DNA from: Geodermatophilus marinus
Lineage (GTDB): Bacteria; Actinomycetota; Actinomycetes; Mycobacteriales; Geodermatophilaceae
NCBI RefSeq assembly: GCF_003428645.1
Contig: NZ_QVQH01000003.1
Span: forward strand, 1 to 64,000
Length of the DNA: 64,000 nucleotides
Direction: 5' to 3'
Shown here in pieces: positions 42,988 through 50,565 of this stretch. Made by a program: the position numbers and the translations under genes. The notes under the pieces are model-generated. The model saw only the letters and a program-made list of their open reading frames with translations, had not been told where the DNA came from and did no database searches. Positions within the stretch are counted from its first letter, which is position 1. The number at the start of each line of letters is the position of its first letter.

Positions 42988-43383
42988 ATGCCCGCGTTCA
43001 CGTCCCAGGCCCAGGCCGCCGCCGTCTTCCCGCAGCTGTTCGAGATCCTCCTCGAGGACCCCCAGTTCGGGGCGATCGTGCGGGACCGCGGGCTGTCGGT
43101 GCGCTTCGTGCACACCAAGCCCGACCTCCAGCTGCACGTCGACGCCGACGGCGTCCGGGTCGGCGGCCCGCCCGCGCCCGCCTCGTTGACGATCACGATG
43201 TCCTGCGACACCGCGGACGCCCTGTGGACCGGCCGGCTGCTCATGCCCGTCGCGGTCGCCACCGGCCGGATCCGGATCAAGGGCAGCGTCGCCACCGTCG
43301 TCGAGTTCGTGCCGCTGCTGCGGCCGGCCTTCGACCGCTACCCCGAGCTCGCCGCGGCCGCCGGCGTGCCCGCCGCCTCCTGA
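42988..43383 (+). CDS. SCP2-like sterol/lipid carrier domain protein
   Basis: 131 residues consisting of one SCP2-like domain: an N-terminal helix (FPQLFEILLEDPQFGAIV), beta strands (VRFVHTKPDLQLHVDADG), then LTITMSCDTADALWTGRL and VATGRIRIKGSVATVVEF, the hallmark stretch of SCP2/alkyl-sulfatase C-terminal domains. These bind hydrophobic ligands such as acyl-CoAs or sterols. Between a lipase and an acyl-CoA dehydrogenase it would carry the acyl intermediate. No catalytic site is expected. Confidence 0.83.
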   Translation: MPAFTSQAQAAAVFPQLFEILLEDPQFGAIVRDRGLSVRFVHTKPDLQLHVDADGVRVGGPPAPASLTITMSCDTADALWTGRLLMPVAVATGRIRIKGSVATVVEFVPLLRPAFDRYPELAAAAGVPAAS

Positions 43384-43420
43384 CCGACCCCCACCTGCAC
43401 CCCCGAGGAGCGACCCCACC

Positions 43421-44644
43421 GTGCTCGACCTGACCGTCCCCGGGACCGCCGTCCCCACGTTCACCTCCCTGCCCCCGCACGTCGAGGAGCTGCGCGACCG
43501 CGTCCGCGCCTTCGCCCAGGAGCGGCTGCGCCCCGCCGTCCGCCGGCTCGACCAGGCCGACGCCGCCGACTTCGACTGGGAGCTGGTGACCGAGGGGCAC
43601 CAGCTCGGCCTGACCCGCCTGGTCATCTCCCGCCAGCACGGCGGCCTGGGCTACGGCGAGCTCGGCGTCGCCGTGGCCCTGGAGGAGCTCGCCGCCGTCG
43701 ACGCCGGCTACGCGCTGGTCTTCGGGGCGACCATGCTCGGCCAGGCGCCGCTGCTGCTGTCGGGTGACCCCGCGCTGCAGGCCCGCTTCCTGCCGTTGTT
43801 CGCCGGCGACGAGCCGGTCCTGGCGTGCAACGCCATCACCGAGGACCAGGCCGGCTGCGACCTGCTGATCCCCGAGAACGCCGTGCACGCCCGTGACGTC
43901 ATGCGGGCCCGCCGGGACGGCGACCACTACGTGCTCGACGGGGCCAAGAAGTTCATCACCAACGGCAAGGTCGCCCGCTACGCGACGGTGTTCGCCGCCG
44001 TCGAGGGCACCCCGGGGGCGAGCGCGCTGACCTGCTTCGTCGTCCCGCTCGACTCGCCCGGCGTGGAGCTCGGCGCGGTGGCGGACAAGATGGGCTACCG
44101 CGCCTGCCTGGGCACCGAGATGGCCTTCACCGGCGTCCGGGTGCCGGCCGAGAACGTGATCGGCGGCGAGGGCGGCGGTGTGTTCGTCAACGTCCAGCAG
44201 ATGAACATGGCCCGCGCGGCCGTGGCCGCGATCTCCACCGGCGTCGCGCGCGGCGCCCTGGAGCTGGCCCGGCAGTGGTGCGGCGAGCGCGTCCAGGGTG
44301 GGGTGCCGCTGTACAGGCACCAGTTCACCGCCCGCAAGCTGGCCGAGATGTCGATGAAGGTCGACGCCGCCCGGCTGCTGTACCTGCGGGCCGCCCAGCT
44401 GGCCGACACCGAGATCCCCGCCCCGGCCTACGAGCCCGCCGTCGCCAAGCTCTTCGCCGACCGGATCGCCATCGAGGTCGCCGAGGAGGCGATGTCCCTC
44501 ATGGGCGCCCGCGGCTACGTCCGCGACTGGGTCATGGAGAAGTACCTGCGCGAGGCGCTGGGCGCCCGCATCTACGAGGGCACGCCCGAGGTGCTGGCCC
44601 TGGCCATCACCGAGTCCCTGTACGCCGACGACGACGACCTCTGA
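43421..44644 (+). CDS. Acyl-CoA dehydrogenase
   Basis: 407 residues, a complete ACAD: N-terminal helical domain, central FAD-binding beta domain with ACNAITEDQAGCDL and YVLDGAKKFITNGKVA, and C-terminal helices with MGYRACLGTEMAF, the substrate loop, and ARIYEGTPEVLALAITESLY. The family introduces an alpha-beta double bond into acyl-CoA. Cys in the FAD motif (EDQAGCD) departs from the common G-S-D. Whether it acts on CoA or carrier-protein thioesters cannot be seen; in this operon it may tailor the acyl chain of a secreted product. Confidence 0.94.
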   Translation: MLDLTVPGTAVPTFTSLPPHVEELRDRVRAFAQERLRPAVRRLDQADAADFDWELVTEGHQLGLTRLVISRQHGGLGYGELGVAVALEELAAVDAGYALVFGATMLGQAPLLLSGDPALQARFLPLFAGDEPVLACNAITEDQAGCDLLIPENAVHARDVMRARRDGDHYVLDGAKKFITNGKVARYATVFAAVEGTPGASALTCFVVPLDSPGVELGAVADKMGYRACLGTEMAFTGVRVPAENVIGGEGGGVFVNVQQMNMARAAVAAISTGVARGALELARQWCGERVQGGVPLYRHQFTARKLAEMSMKVDAARLLYLRAAQLADTEIPAPAYEPAVAKLFADRIAIEVAEEAMSLMGARGYVRDWVMEKYLREALGARIYEGTPEVLALAITESLYADDDDL

Positions 44645-44674
44645 CCGGCACCCCCGAGACCCAGGAGCCGAGCC

Positions 44675-45586
44675 GTGTGCACCACGCCGACCAGCCCCAC
44701 CACCCGCCGGTACGCCGCCGACATCGTGGCGATGCACGACCGGATGACCTACGCCCGCCTGCTGGACCACCTGCCGCAGGACGACCTCCCGCACCTCGCC
44801 GTCCGCGGTGACGGGCTCGTGACCGTCGCGGCGACCACCGAGCAGCTGCCGCACCGCTACCTGCTCGGCCTGCAGGGCTTCCGCCTGGCCCAGTACCTGC
44901 AGCTCGGGTGGGCCTGCGAGGAGGCGCTGCACCGCAGTGCCGGGTTCTGCGAGCCCCTGCAGGCGCTGCACCCCGACGACGTGCACGTGCTGACCGCGAG
45001 CAGCCGGACCGGGCGGATCCTCGGCTACCTCAGCCTCACCACCTCGGGGGACGTCGCACCGCGGGAGCTGCGCGACCCGGACCGGGCGCGGTTCCCCGTC
45101 GAGGCCGCCCACCGGATCGACCTGTTCGACCGGGTCCCCGCCCCGGAGGGGGTGCGCAGCGACGGGGTGCGCGAGCTCAAGCGGTTCGTGCACGCGCGGA
45201 CGCTCACCGACCGGGCGCAGCGCCTGCGGGTGACCCTCGAGCTGCTGCTCGGCGCCGGGCGCACGCTGCTCGCGGTCGAGCCGGCCGTGCAGGTCCTCGT
45301 CGGGGACGTCGAGGAGGACGTCGCGCTGCGGCACCTGCTGCTGGCCGGTCTGGAGGTGCACCTCGTCGAGGACACCGAGCCGTGGCTGCCCGACGACGAC
45401 CTGCTGCACCTGGCCTACACCCGCCGCGGCGCGGTGAAGCCCTTCGTGGCGGGCGTCCCCGACGTCGCGGAGCTGCGGCAGCGCATCGAGCTGCTGGAGG
45501 CCACCCTCGCCTCCGAGGACCTCTTCGAGGCCGCCGACGCCTTCGCCGGCGCGGTCCGCGGCGCCACCCGGCGGGTCGCCGCCTGA
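44675..45586 (+). CDS. Unrecognised protein with possible autoinducer-synthase-like GNAT fold
   Basis: 303 residues, no signal or membrane segment. The central part has the order of elements seen in LuxI-type synthases: an N-terminal R/F/W region (GFRLAQYLQLGWACEEAL), acidic PDDVHVL, a Gly-x-x-x-Gly-Tyr strand turn (RTGRILGYLSLTT), and then VRELKRFVHARTL in place of the E-x-S-R-F block. A second half (LLAVEPAVQVLVGDVEEDVA ... EVHLVEDTEP) could be the second half of a GNAT fold. This is fold-level pattern matching by eye and might be wrong. Flanked by an acyl-CoA dehydrogenase and a DivIVA-like protein; it could acylate an amine or amino acid. Confidence 0.6.
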   Translation: MCTTPTSPTTRRYAADIVAMHDRMTYARLLDHLPQDDLPHLAVRGDGLVTVAATTEQLPHRYLLGLQGFRLAQYLQLGWACEEALHRSAGFCEPLQALHPDDVHVLTASSRTGRILGYLSLTTSGDVAPRELRDPDRARFPVEAAHRIDLFDRVPAPEGVRSDGVRELKRFVHARTLTDRAQRLRVTLELLLGAGRTLLAVEPAVQVLVGDVEEDVALRHLLLAGLEVHLVEDTEPWLPDDDLLHLAYTRRGAVKPFVAGVPDVAELRQRIELLEATLASEDLFEAADAFAGAVRGATRRVAA

Positions 45587-45615
45587 CCGTCCCCGCCCGA
45601 CCCCGAGGAGCCCCC

Positions 45616-46206
45616 GTGCCCATCGACCCCGCCGCCCTCCGGTCCCAGCAGTTCCGGGTGGTCTTCCGCGGCTACGACGTCGAGGAGGTCGACGCCTTCC
45701 TCGACCGGCTGGAGGAGCAGCTGGCCCGCCCGGCCGAGGTCCCCACCGCGCCGGAGGACGACGGCCCGGGCGGCCTCCCCGGCCGCGCGGTGCGCACGCT
45801 GCTGCACGCCGAGCAGATGGCCGAGCAGGTGCTCGCCGAGGCCACCGCGGAGGCCACCGCCGTCCGCACGCGGGCGCAGGAGGAGGCCGAGGCGATCCTG
45901 GCCGACGCCCGCGCCCGGGCCGCGCAGCTCACCGCCGGGGCCCACCTCCGGTCGGCCTCGGAGGTCGACGAGCTCGTCGCCCGCGGCCGCCGGCTGCGGG
46001 CCGAGCTCGACCGTCTCGAGGAGTCCGAGCGCCGCTGCCGCGAGGAGCTGCACGGCTGGCTCGACGCGCACGGCCGGCTGCGCGAGCCCCGACCGCCGGC
46101 GCCGGCGGTCCCGGAGCCACCGGCCCGCACCCCCGTCCAGCGCGACACCCCGCTCCCCGCCGTCCGCCGGGTCGTCACGACCCTCCCGATGTCCGCCGTC
46201 CGCTGA
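45616..46206 (+). CDS. DivIVA-domain coiled-coil protein
   Basis: 196 residues. The N-terminus VPIDPAALRSQQFRVVFRGY and DVEEVDAFLDRLEEQL match the DivIVA membrane-binding domain consensus. An Ala/Glu/Arg-rich coiled coil (about 60-150) and a Pro-rich tail follow. Small DivIVA-domain proteins localise partners to curved or polar membrane. It is not the essential Wag31 of this organism, since no ftsZ/sepF cluster is near and the domain is short. It could place the biosynthetic complex or the MMPL exporter. Confidence 0.85.
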   Translation: MPIDPAALRSQQFRVVFRGYDVEEVDAFLDRLEEQLARPAEVPTAPEDDGPGGLPGRAVRTLLHAEQMAEQVLAEATAEATAVRTRAQEEAEAILADARARAAQLTAGAHLRSASEVDELVARGRRLRAELDRLEESERRCREELHGWLDAHGRLREPRPPAPAVPEPPARTPVQRDTPLPAVRRVVTTLPMSAVR

Positions 46207-46243
46207 CCCCCGCCCCCGCCCCCCGCTCCCGGAAGGCACCGCC

Positions 46244-47134
46244 ATGACCCCGCAGGCCACCGACCTCTACGACGAGCTCACCTGCCGCAACCGCGGCTTC
46301 CTCCCGCCGGAGACCCAGGGGCGGCTGCGCGCGGCGACCGTGCTGGTCGCCGGCTGCGGGTCCACCGGCGGGGCCGCGGTCGAGCCGCTCGTCCGGCTGG
46401 GGGTGCAGGACTTCGTCCTCGCCGACAACGGCACCTACGAGCTGAACAACCTCAACCGGCAGAGCGCCGCGCAGGCCGACGTCGGCGCGTACAAGGCCGA
46501 GGTCTGCGCCCGGCACGTGGCCGAGGTCAACCCGCACGCCCGCACCCGGGTGGACACCGACGGCATCCGGCCCGGCACCGTCCGCGGGATGGTGGCCGCC
46601 TGCGACGTGGTCATCGACGGCGTCGACGTCACCGAGGCCGCCGGGTGGCGCGCCAAGTACGCGCTGCACGAGGCCGCCGCGGAGCTGGGACGCCCGGTGA
46701 TCTCGGGCTACGACATGGCCGGCACCCAGTACGTGCGGTTCTACGACTACCGCCGCACCTCGGCGCCGTTCGACGGCGCGGTCACCCGGGAGCAGGTCGA
46801 GGCCGGGGCGACGTGGCGCCTGCTGCGGCAGGCGGTGCCCCTGCGCGTGGTCCCGGTCGAGATGCTCGAGAGCGCTCGCCGCGCGGTCGCCTCCGGGGAC
46901 GGGTCGGTCTCCCAGCTGGTCTACACCTCCATGCTGTTCGGCGCCCTGGCCTCGCGGATGGTCGTCGACGTCCTCGACGGCCGCCCGGTCCGCCGGCACA
47001 CCGTGGTCGACGTGCACCGCGCGGTGCGCCCGCCGGCGTCCGCCCTGCGCGCCCGGCTGCGCAAGCCGTGGGTCGCGGCGCTGGCCCTGCGGGACCTGGC
47101 GGTCCTCGAGCGCGGCCCCGGCCGCCGCCGGTGA
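46244..47134 (+). CDS. E1-like (ThiF/MoeB family) adenylyltransferase
   Basis: 296 residues. The Rossmann start VLVAGCGSTGGAAVEPLVRLG and DNGTYELNNLNRQ(S) followed by GAYKAEV are the ATP-binding features of ThiF/MoeB/E1 enzymes. ATP-contacting acidic DGVDVTE also fits. It lacks the zinc-binding CxxC pairs of MoeB/ThiF and has no obvious conserved catalytic Cys, as in E1-like enzymes that modify peptide or amide C-termini. No ThiS/MoaD-like partner ends in Gly-Gly nearby. It overlaps the MMPL gene by 4 bases (GTGA), which ties it to the export step. Confidence 0.85.
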   Translation: MTPQATDLYDELTCRNRGFLPPETQGRLRAATVLVAGCGSTGGAAVEPLVRLGVQDFVLADNGTYELNNLNRQSAAQADVGAYKAEVCARHVAEVNPHARTRVDTDGIRPGTVRGMVAACDVVIDGVDVTEAAGWRAKYALHEAAAELGRPVISGYDMAGTQYVRFYDYRRTSAPFDGAVTREQVEAGATWRLLRQAVPLRVVPVEMLESARRAVASGDGSVSQLVYTSMLFGALASRMVVDVLDGRPVRRHTVVDVHRAVRPPASALRARLRKPWVAALALRDLAVLERGPGRRR

Positions 47135-49590
47135 TCGCCCGCTTCGCCTCGTTCACCCGCCGGGCCCGCTGGGCGATCGCGGTCGTCTGGGTGCTCGCCG
47201 TGGCCGGGGCGGCCGTCGTGGCCACGACCCTCCCCGGCAAGCTCAGCGGCGGCGGGTGGGACGTCGAGGGCTCGCAGTCCGCGGCCGTCGAGGCGGCGCT
47301 GCGGGAGGGCTTCGCCGGTCGTGGCGAGAGCACCCTCACCGTCGTCGTCCGGGACCGGCAGCACACGGTCGACCAGGAGCCGTTCGACGGCCGGGTGCGG
47401 GAGGTGCTGACGGCGGTGGCCGAGGAGCCGGCGCTGGACGTGCGCAGCAGCTACGGCTGGTCGACCCTCGGCCCGGACGCGCGGGCCGCGTTCGTCGGTG
47501 CGGACCGGCGCACCGTGACCGAGGTCGTGGGTCTCGGCGTCGACGACGGCCACGCGCGGCAGGAGCTGCCCGAGGTGCAGGACCGGCTGCGCGAGCGGTT
47601 CGCCGAGCAGGGCCTGGACGTCTCGGTGGTCGGCGCGGCCGCGTTCTGGGGCGAGGTGAACGAGCTCAGCGAGCAGGGCCTGGTCCGCGCCGAGCTGATC
47701 ACGCTGCCGCTGGTCGTGCTCGTGGTGGTGCTGCTGTTCGGCGGCGTGGTGGCGGCGCTGGTGGCGCTGTCGGTCGGGGTGACCTCGATCGCGTTCACCC
47801 TGGCGCTGCTGAGCGTGCTGGCCGGCTCCGTCGAGCTGTCGCTGTTCGTTCAGAACACCGCCACCATGCTGGGCCTGGGCGTCGGCATCGACTACTCGCT
47901 GTTCGTCATCGCCCGCTTCAAGGAGGAGCTGGCCGCCGGCCGCGACGTCGAGAGCGCGATCGCCACCACGCTGCGCACCGCGGGGGAGACGGTGGTCTCC
48001 TCCGGTGTCACCGTCGTCGCCGCCATGTGCACGCTGTTCCTGGTGCCGCTCGGGGTCATCGGCTCGATCGCGCTCGGCGCGGTCGTCGTCGTCGCCTTCT
48101 CCGTGCTCACCAGCGTGCTGCTGCTCCCGGTGCTCCTGCAGCTGCTCGGTCGGCGCGTCGACCGGTGGGTGGTCGTCGTCCGCAAGGGCACCCACCGCCG
48201 CCCGGCCGCCGCGCGCTGGGCCGCGTTCGCCGGCCGCGTCATGCGCCGGCCGGTGGCGTTCCTCACCGCCTGCGTCGCCGGCCTGCTCCTGCTCGCCGCC
48301 CCGTCGCTGGGCCTGGCCACGTTCACGCCCGACGCCCGGATCATCCCGGCCGGTGAGCCGGTGCGGGCCGGCTACGCGCTGGTGCAGGACCAGTTCGGGG
48401 TCGGCTCGACGGCCCCGCTGCAGGTCCTGGTCAGCTCACCGGAGCCGCTCGGCCCCGACGACGGCGCCGCGGTCACCGACCTGGCGCAGCGGCTGCAGGA
48501 GCTGCCGTCGGTGGTCCGGGTGGACTCCGCGCTGCCGGCGCTGGCCGCCGCGGTCCCGGGCGACCCGCTGGCCGCGCTGGCGCCCGACGCCCGGGCGGCG
48601 CTGCCCCCGGACCCGCGCCGGACCGTCGACCACTTCGTCTCCGCCGACGGGCGGCGGCTCCTGCTCAGCGTCGTCCCCGACGGGCCGGCCGCCGCCGAGC
48701 GCACCCAGGAGCTGCTGGGGGAGGTGCGGGCCGAGGCCGCCCGGACCGCGGCCCCGGGGCTGGCGGTCGACGTCGGCGGCGAGACCGCGCAGGGGGTGGA
48801 CAGCAACGACACCATCACCGAGAACATGCCGCGGGTGGTGCTGGCGATGCTGGCGGTCATCTACCTGTTCCTGCTGGTCGCCTTCCGGTCGCTGTTCCTG
48901 CCGCTCAAGGCGATCCTCATCAACCTGCTGTCGGTCGCGGCCACCTACGGCGCCCTCGTGCTGGTCTTCCAGCACGGCCTCGGCGCCGACCTGCTGGGCT
49001 TCGAGGAGACCGGGTACGTGCAGAACTTCGTCCCGGTGCTGCTGCTGACCCTGCTGTTCAGCCTCAGCACCGACTACGAGGTCTTCCTGCTCAGCCGGGT
49101 GCGCGAGGAGCACCGGCGGACCGGTGACGACGCCGGCAGCGTCGCCACGGGGCTCGCTCGGACCGCACCGCTCATCTCCGGCGCGGCGCTGCTCATGGTC
49201 GTGGTGTTCGGGGCCTTCTCCTTCGCCGGCATCCTGCCGATGAAGCAGCTCGGCTTCGGCATGGCCGTCGCCATCGCGCTGGACGCCACCGTCATCCGGC
49301 TGGTCGTCGTCCCCGCATCGATGCGGCTCATGGGTGCCTGCAACTGGTGGATGCCCCTGCAGCGGCACACCCGGGCCCGGCGCGCGGCACCCCGCCGCCC
49401 AACCCGGGGGCACCCGACGGAGGCATCCCGGCCGGCCGTTCCCGGGGCGGCCGCCCGCCCGGCCCCCGCCCGCGCCACCGCTCCCGCCCGTGCCACCGCT
49501 CCCGCCCGTGCCACCGCTCCCGCCCGTGCCACCGCTCCCGCCCGTGCCACCGCTCCCGCCCGTGCCACCGCCCCCGTCGCAGGTGCCTGA
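47131..49590 (+). CDS. MMPL family RND-type exporter
   Basis: 819 residues with the MMPL duplicated layout: helix 1, a large periplasmic domain, helices 2-6 (with GLGVGIDYSLFVIARFKEEL), second domain, and helices 8-12 with LFSLSTDYEVFLLSRVREEH. The two Asp-Tyr motifs carry the proton relay. MMPL proteins flip or export lipids and acylated metabolites. Being coupled to the E1-like gene and preceded by acyl enzymes, it is the likely exporter of the operon's product. The C-terminus is unusual: an Arg/Ala/Pro tail that includes six copies of Pro-Ala-Arg-Ala-Thr-Ala. Confidence 0.93.
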   Translation: MIARFASFTRRARWAIAVVWVLAVAGAAVVATTLPGKLSGGGWDVEGSQSAAVEAALREGFAGRGESTLTVVVRDRQHTVDQEPFDGRVREVLTAVAEEPALDVRSSYGWSTLGPDARAAFVGADRRTVTEVVGLGVDDGHARQELPEVQDRLRERFAEQGLDVSVVGAAAFWGEVNELSEQGLVRAELITLPLVVLVVVLLFGGVVAALVALSVGVTSIAFTLALLSVLAGSVELSLFVQNTATMLGLGVGIDYSLFVIARFKEELAAGRDVESAIATTLRTAGETVVSSGVTVVAAMCTLFLVPLGVIGSIALGAVVVVAFSVLTSVLLLPVLLQLLGRRVDRWVVVVRKGTHRRPAAARWAAFAGRVMRRPVAFLTACVAGLLLLAAPSLGLATFTPDARIIPAGEPVRAGYALVQDQFGVGSTAPLQVLVSSPEPLGPDDGAAVTDLAQRLQELPSVVRVDSALPALAAAVPGDPLAALAPDARAALPPDPRRTVDHFVSADGRRLLLSVVPDGPAAAERTQELLGEVRAEAARTAAPGLAVDVGGETAQGVDSNDTITENMPRVVLAMLAVIYLFLLVAFRSLFLPLKAILINLLSVAATYGALVLVFQHGLGADLLGFEETGYVQNFVPVLLLTLLFSLSTDYEVFLLSRVREEHRRTGDDAGSVATGLARTAPLISGAALLMVVVFGAFSFAGILPMKQLGFGMAVAIALDATVIRLVVVPASMRLMGACNWWMPLQRHTRARRAAPRRPTRGHPTEASRPAVPGAAARPAPARATAPARATAPARATAPARATAPARATAPARATAPVAGA
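49465..49572 (+). repeat. Six in-frame 18-bp repeats in the MMPL tail
   Basis: Each unit encodes Pro-Ala-Arg-Ala-Thr-Ala. Copies 2-6 are almost identical at DNA level (CCCGCCCGTGCCACCGCT); the first has a CGC for CGT and the last diverges at its end. Identical third positions point to recent slippage rather than selection on the protein. Confidence 0.9.
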
Positions 49591-49632
49591 CCCGTGGGGC
49601 GGGATCTCCCCCGTCCGCGGGCGGGTCCGCCC

Positions 49633-49708
49633 CACCCCGGGAACGGGGGGAGAGGGCGGCGGACCGGGGGGCTGCCCGATCGTCCCGGGCCGGCCGCGCC
49701 ACCAGGCT
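49633..49708 (+). promoter_or_regulatory. Shared upstream element, copy B (sigma-factor gene)
   Basis: CACCCCGGGAACGGGGGG (49633-49650), then CCGGGGGGCTGCCCGATCG with CGAT at 49677-49680, then CAGGCT starting 22 bases later (49703-49708). It shares the exact 15-mer CCCGGGAACGGGGGG with copy A and TGCnCGATCGTCCC with copy C. It lies 59 bases before the sigma-factor ATG, so the sigma factor may drive itself and the other two units. Confidence 0.55.
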
Positions 49709-49767
49709 CGGTGTCGAGGAACCCGGCAGCGCGCCGTCCCTCCGGCGCCGACGAGACGAGGCACGAC

Positions 49768-50475
49768 ATGACCGTCAGCCCGCGCGAGCCCACCCGCCCC
49801 CGCGGCGCAGCCACCGGCAGGACCCGCCGACCGGACGCCGTCCGGCCGGTGCCGGTGCCCGCGCCGCGGCCGGGGACCCCGGCGGACCGCCGCGCGGGCC
49901 ACCGGGCCACGGCCGAGCTGCTCCGGAGGGCGGCCCACGGCGACCGGACCGCCTGGCAGCACGTCGTCGAGCGGTACGGACCGCTGGTGTGGTCGGTCGT
50001 GCACGGCTTCCGGCTGCCCGAGGCCCAGGCCGCGGACGCGGTGCAGACCACCTGGCTCAGGCTGTTCGAGCACGCCGGGGCGATCCGCGAGCCGGAGCGG
50101 CTGCCCGGCTGGCTGCGCACCACCGCGCGTCGCGCCTGCCTCGAGGGGATCGGCCGGGCCCGCCGCGAGCAGCCGTGGAACCCGCACGGCCGGCAGGGCC
50201 TGGGCCGCGAGCGCGCGTGCGAGCGGATCGACGGCGACCCCGAGGCCAGCCTGCTCCGCCGCGAGCAGCTGGCATCGGTCCGGTCCGCCGTCCGGGAGCT
50301 GCCCGAGCGTTCCCAGCGGCTGCTGGAGCTGCTGGTCGCGTCCCCACCGCTGAGCTACGAGGAGATCGGGGGCCGGCTCGGCATGCCGGTCGGCAGCATC
50401 GGCCCGACCCGCGCCCGCCTGCTGGCCCGCCTGCGCACGGACCTCGCAGCGGCCGGCCTGACCGACGCCGCCTGA
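49768..50475 (+). CDS. RNA polymerase sigma-70 family (ECF-like) sigma factor
   Basis: 235 residues. Region 2 runs from AAHGDRTAWQHVVERYGPLV through VQTTWLRLFEHAGAI; region 4 has ERSQRLLELLVASPPLSYEE, IGGRLGMPVGSIGPTRARLL, the helix-turn-helix that reads the -35. A Pro/Arg-rich N-terminal tail (1-45) is extra. No anti-sigma factor gene is adjacent, which is unusual for an ECF factor. GAGACGAGG precedes the ATG at 49768. The upstream region carries copy B of the shared element, so autoregulation is likely. Confidence 0.92.
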   Translation: MTVSPREPTRPRGAATGRTRRPDAVRPVPVPAPRPGTPADRRAGHRATAELLRRAAHGDRTAWQHVVERYGPLVWSVVHGFRLPEAQAADAVQTTWLRLFEHAGAIREPERLPGWLRTTARRACLEGIGRARREQPWNPHGRQGLGRERACERIDGDPEASLLRREQLASVRSAVRELPERSQRLLELLVASPPLSYEEIGGRLGMPVGSIGPTRARLLARLRTDLAAAGLTDAA

Positions 50476-50565
50476 GCGAGAGCACCACGTATCAGGCCGC
50501 CGCCCCGCCCCTCCTGACACCACCGCCGTCCCCGCCGTGGGACACCCAGCCGAGAGGAACAGCCC

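Noticed and set aside
41861-49590. Phage or integrative element
   Set aside because: No integrase, attachment repeat or tRNA, and codon/base composition is the same as the flanks.
49328-49702. Antisense frame with a (GRERWH)-type repeat over the MMPL tail
   Set aside because: The repeat is simply the complement of the 18-bp minisatellite; there is no ribosome site.
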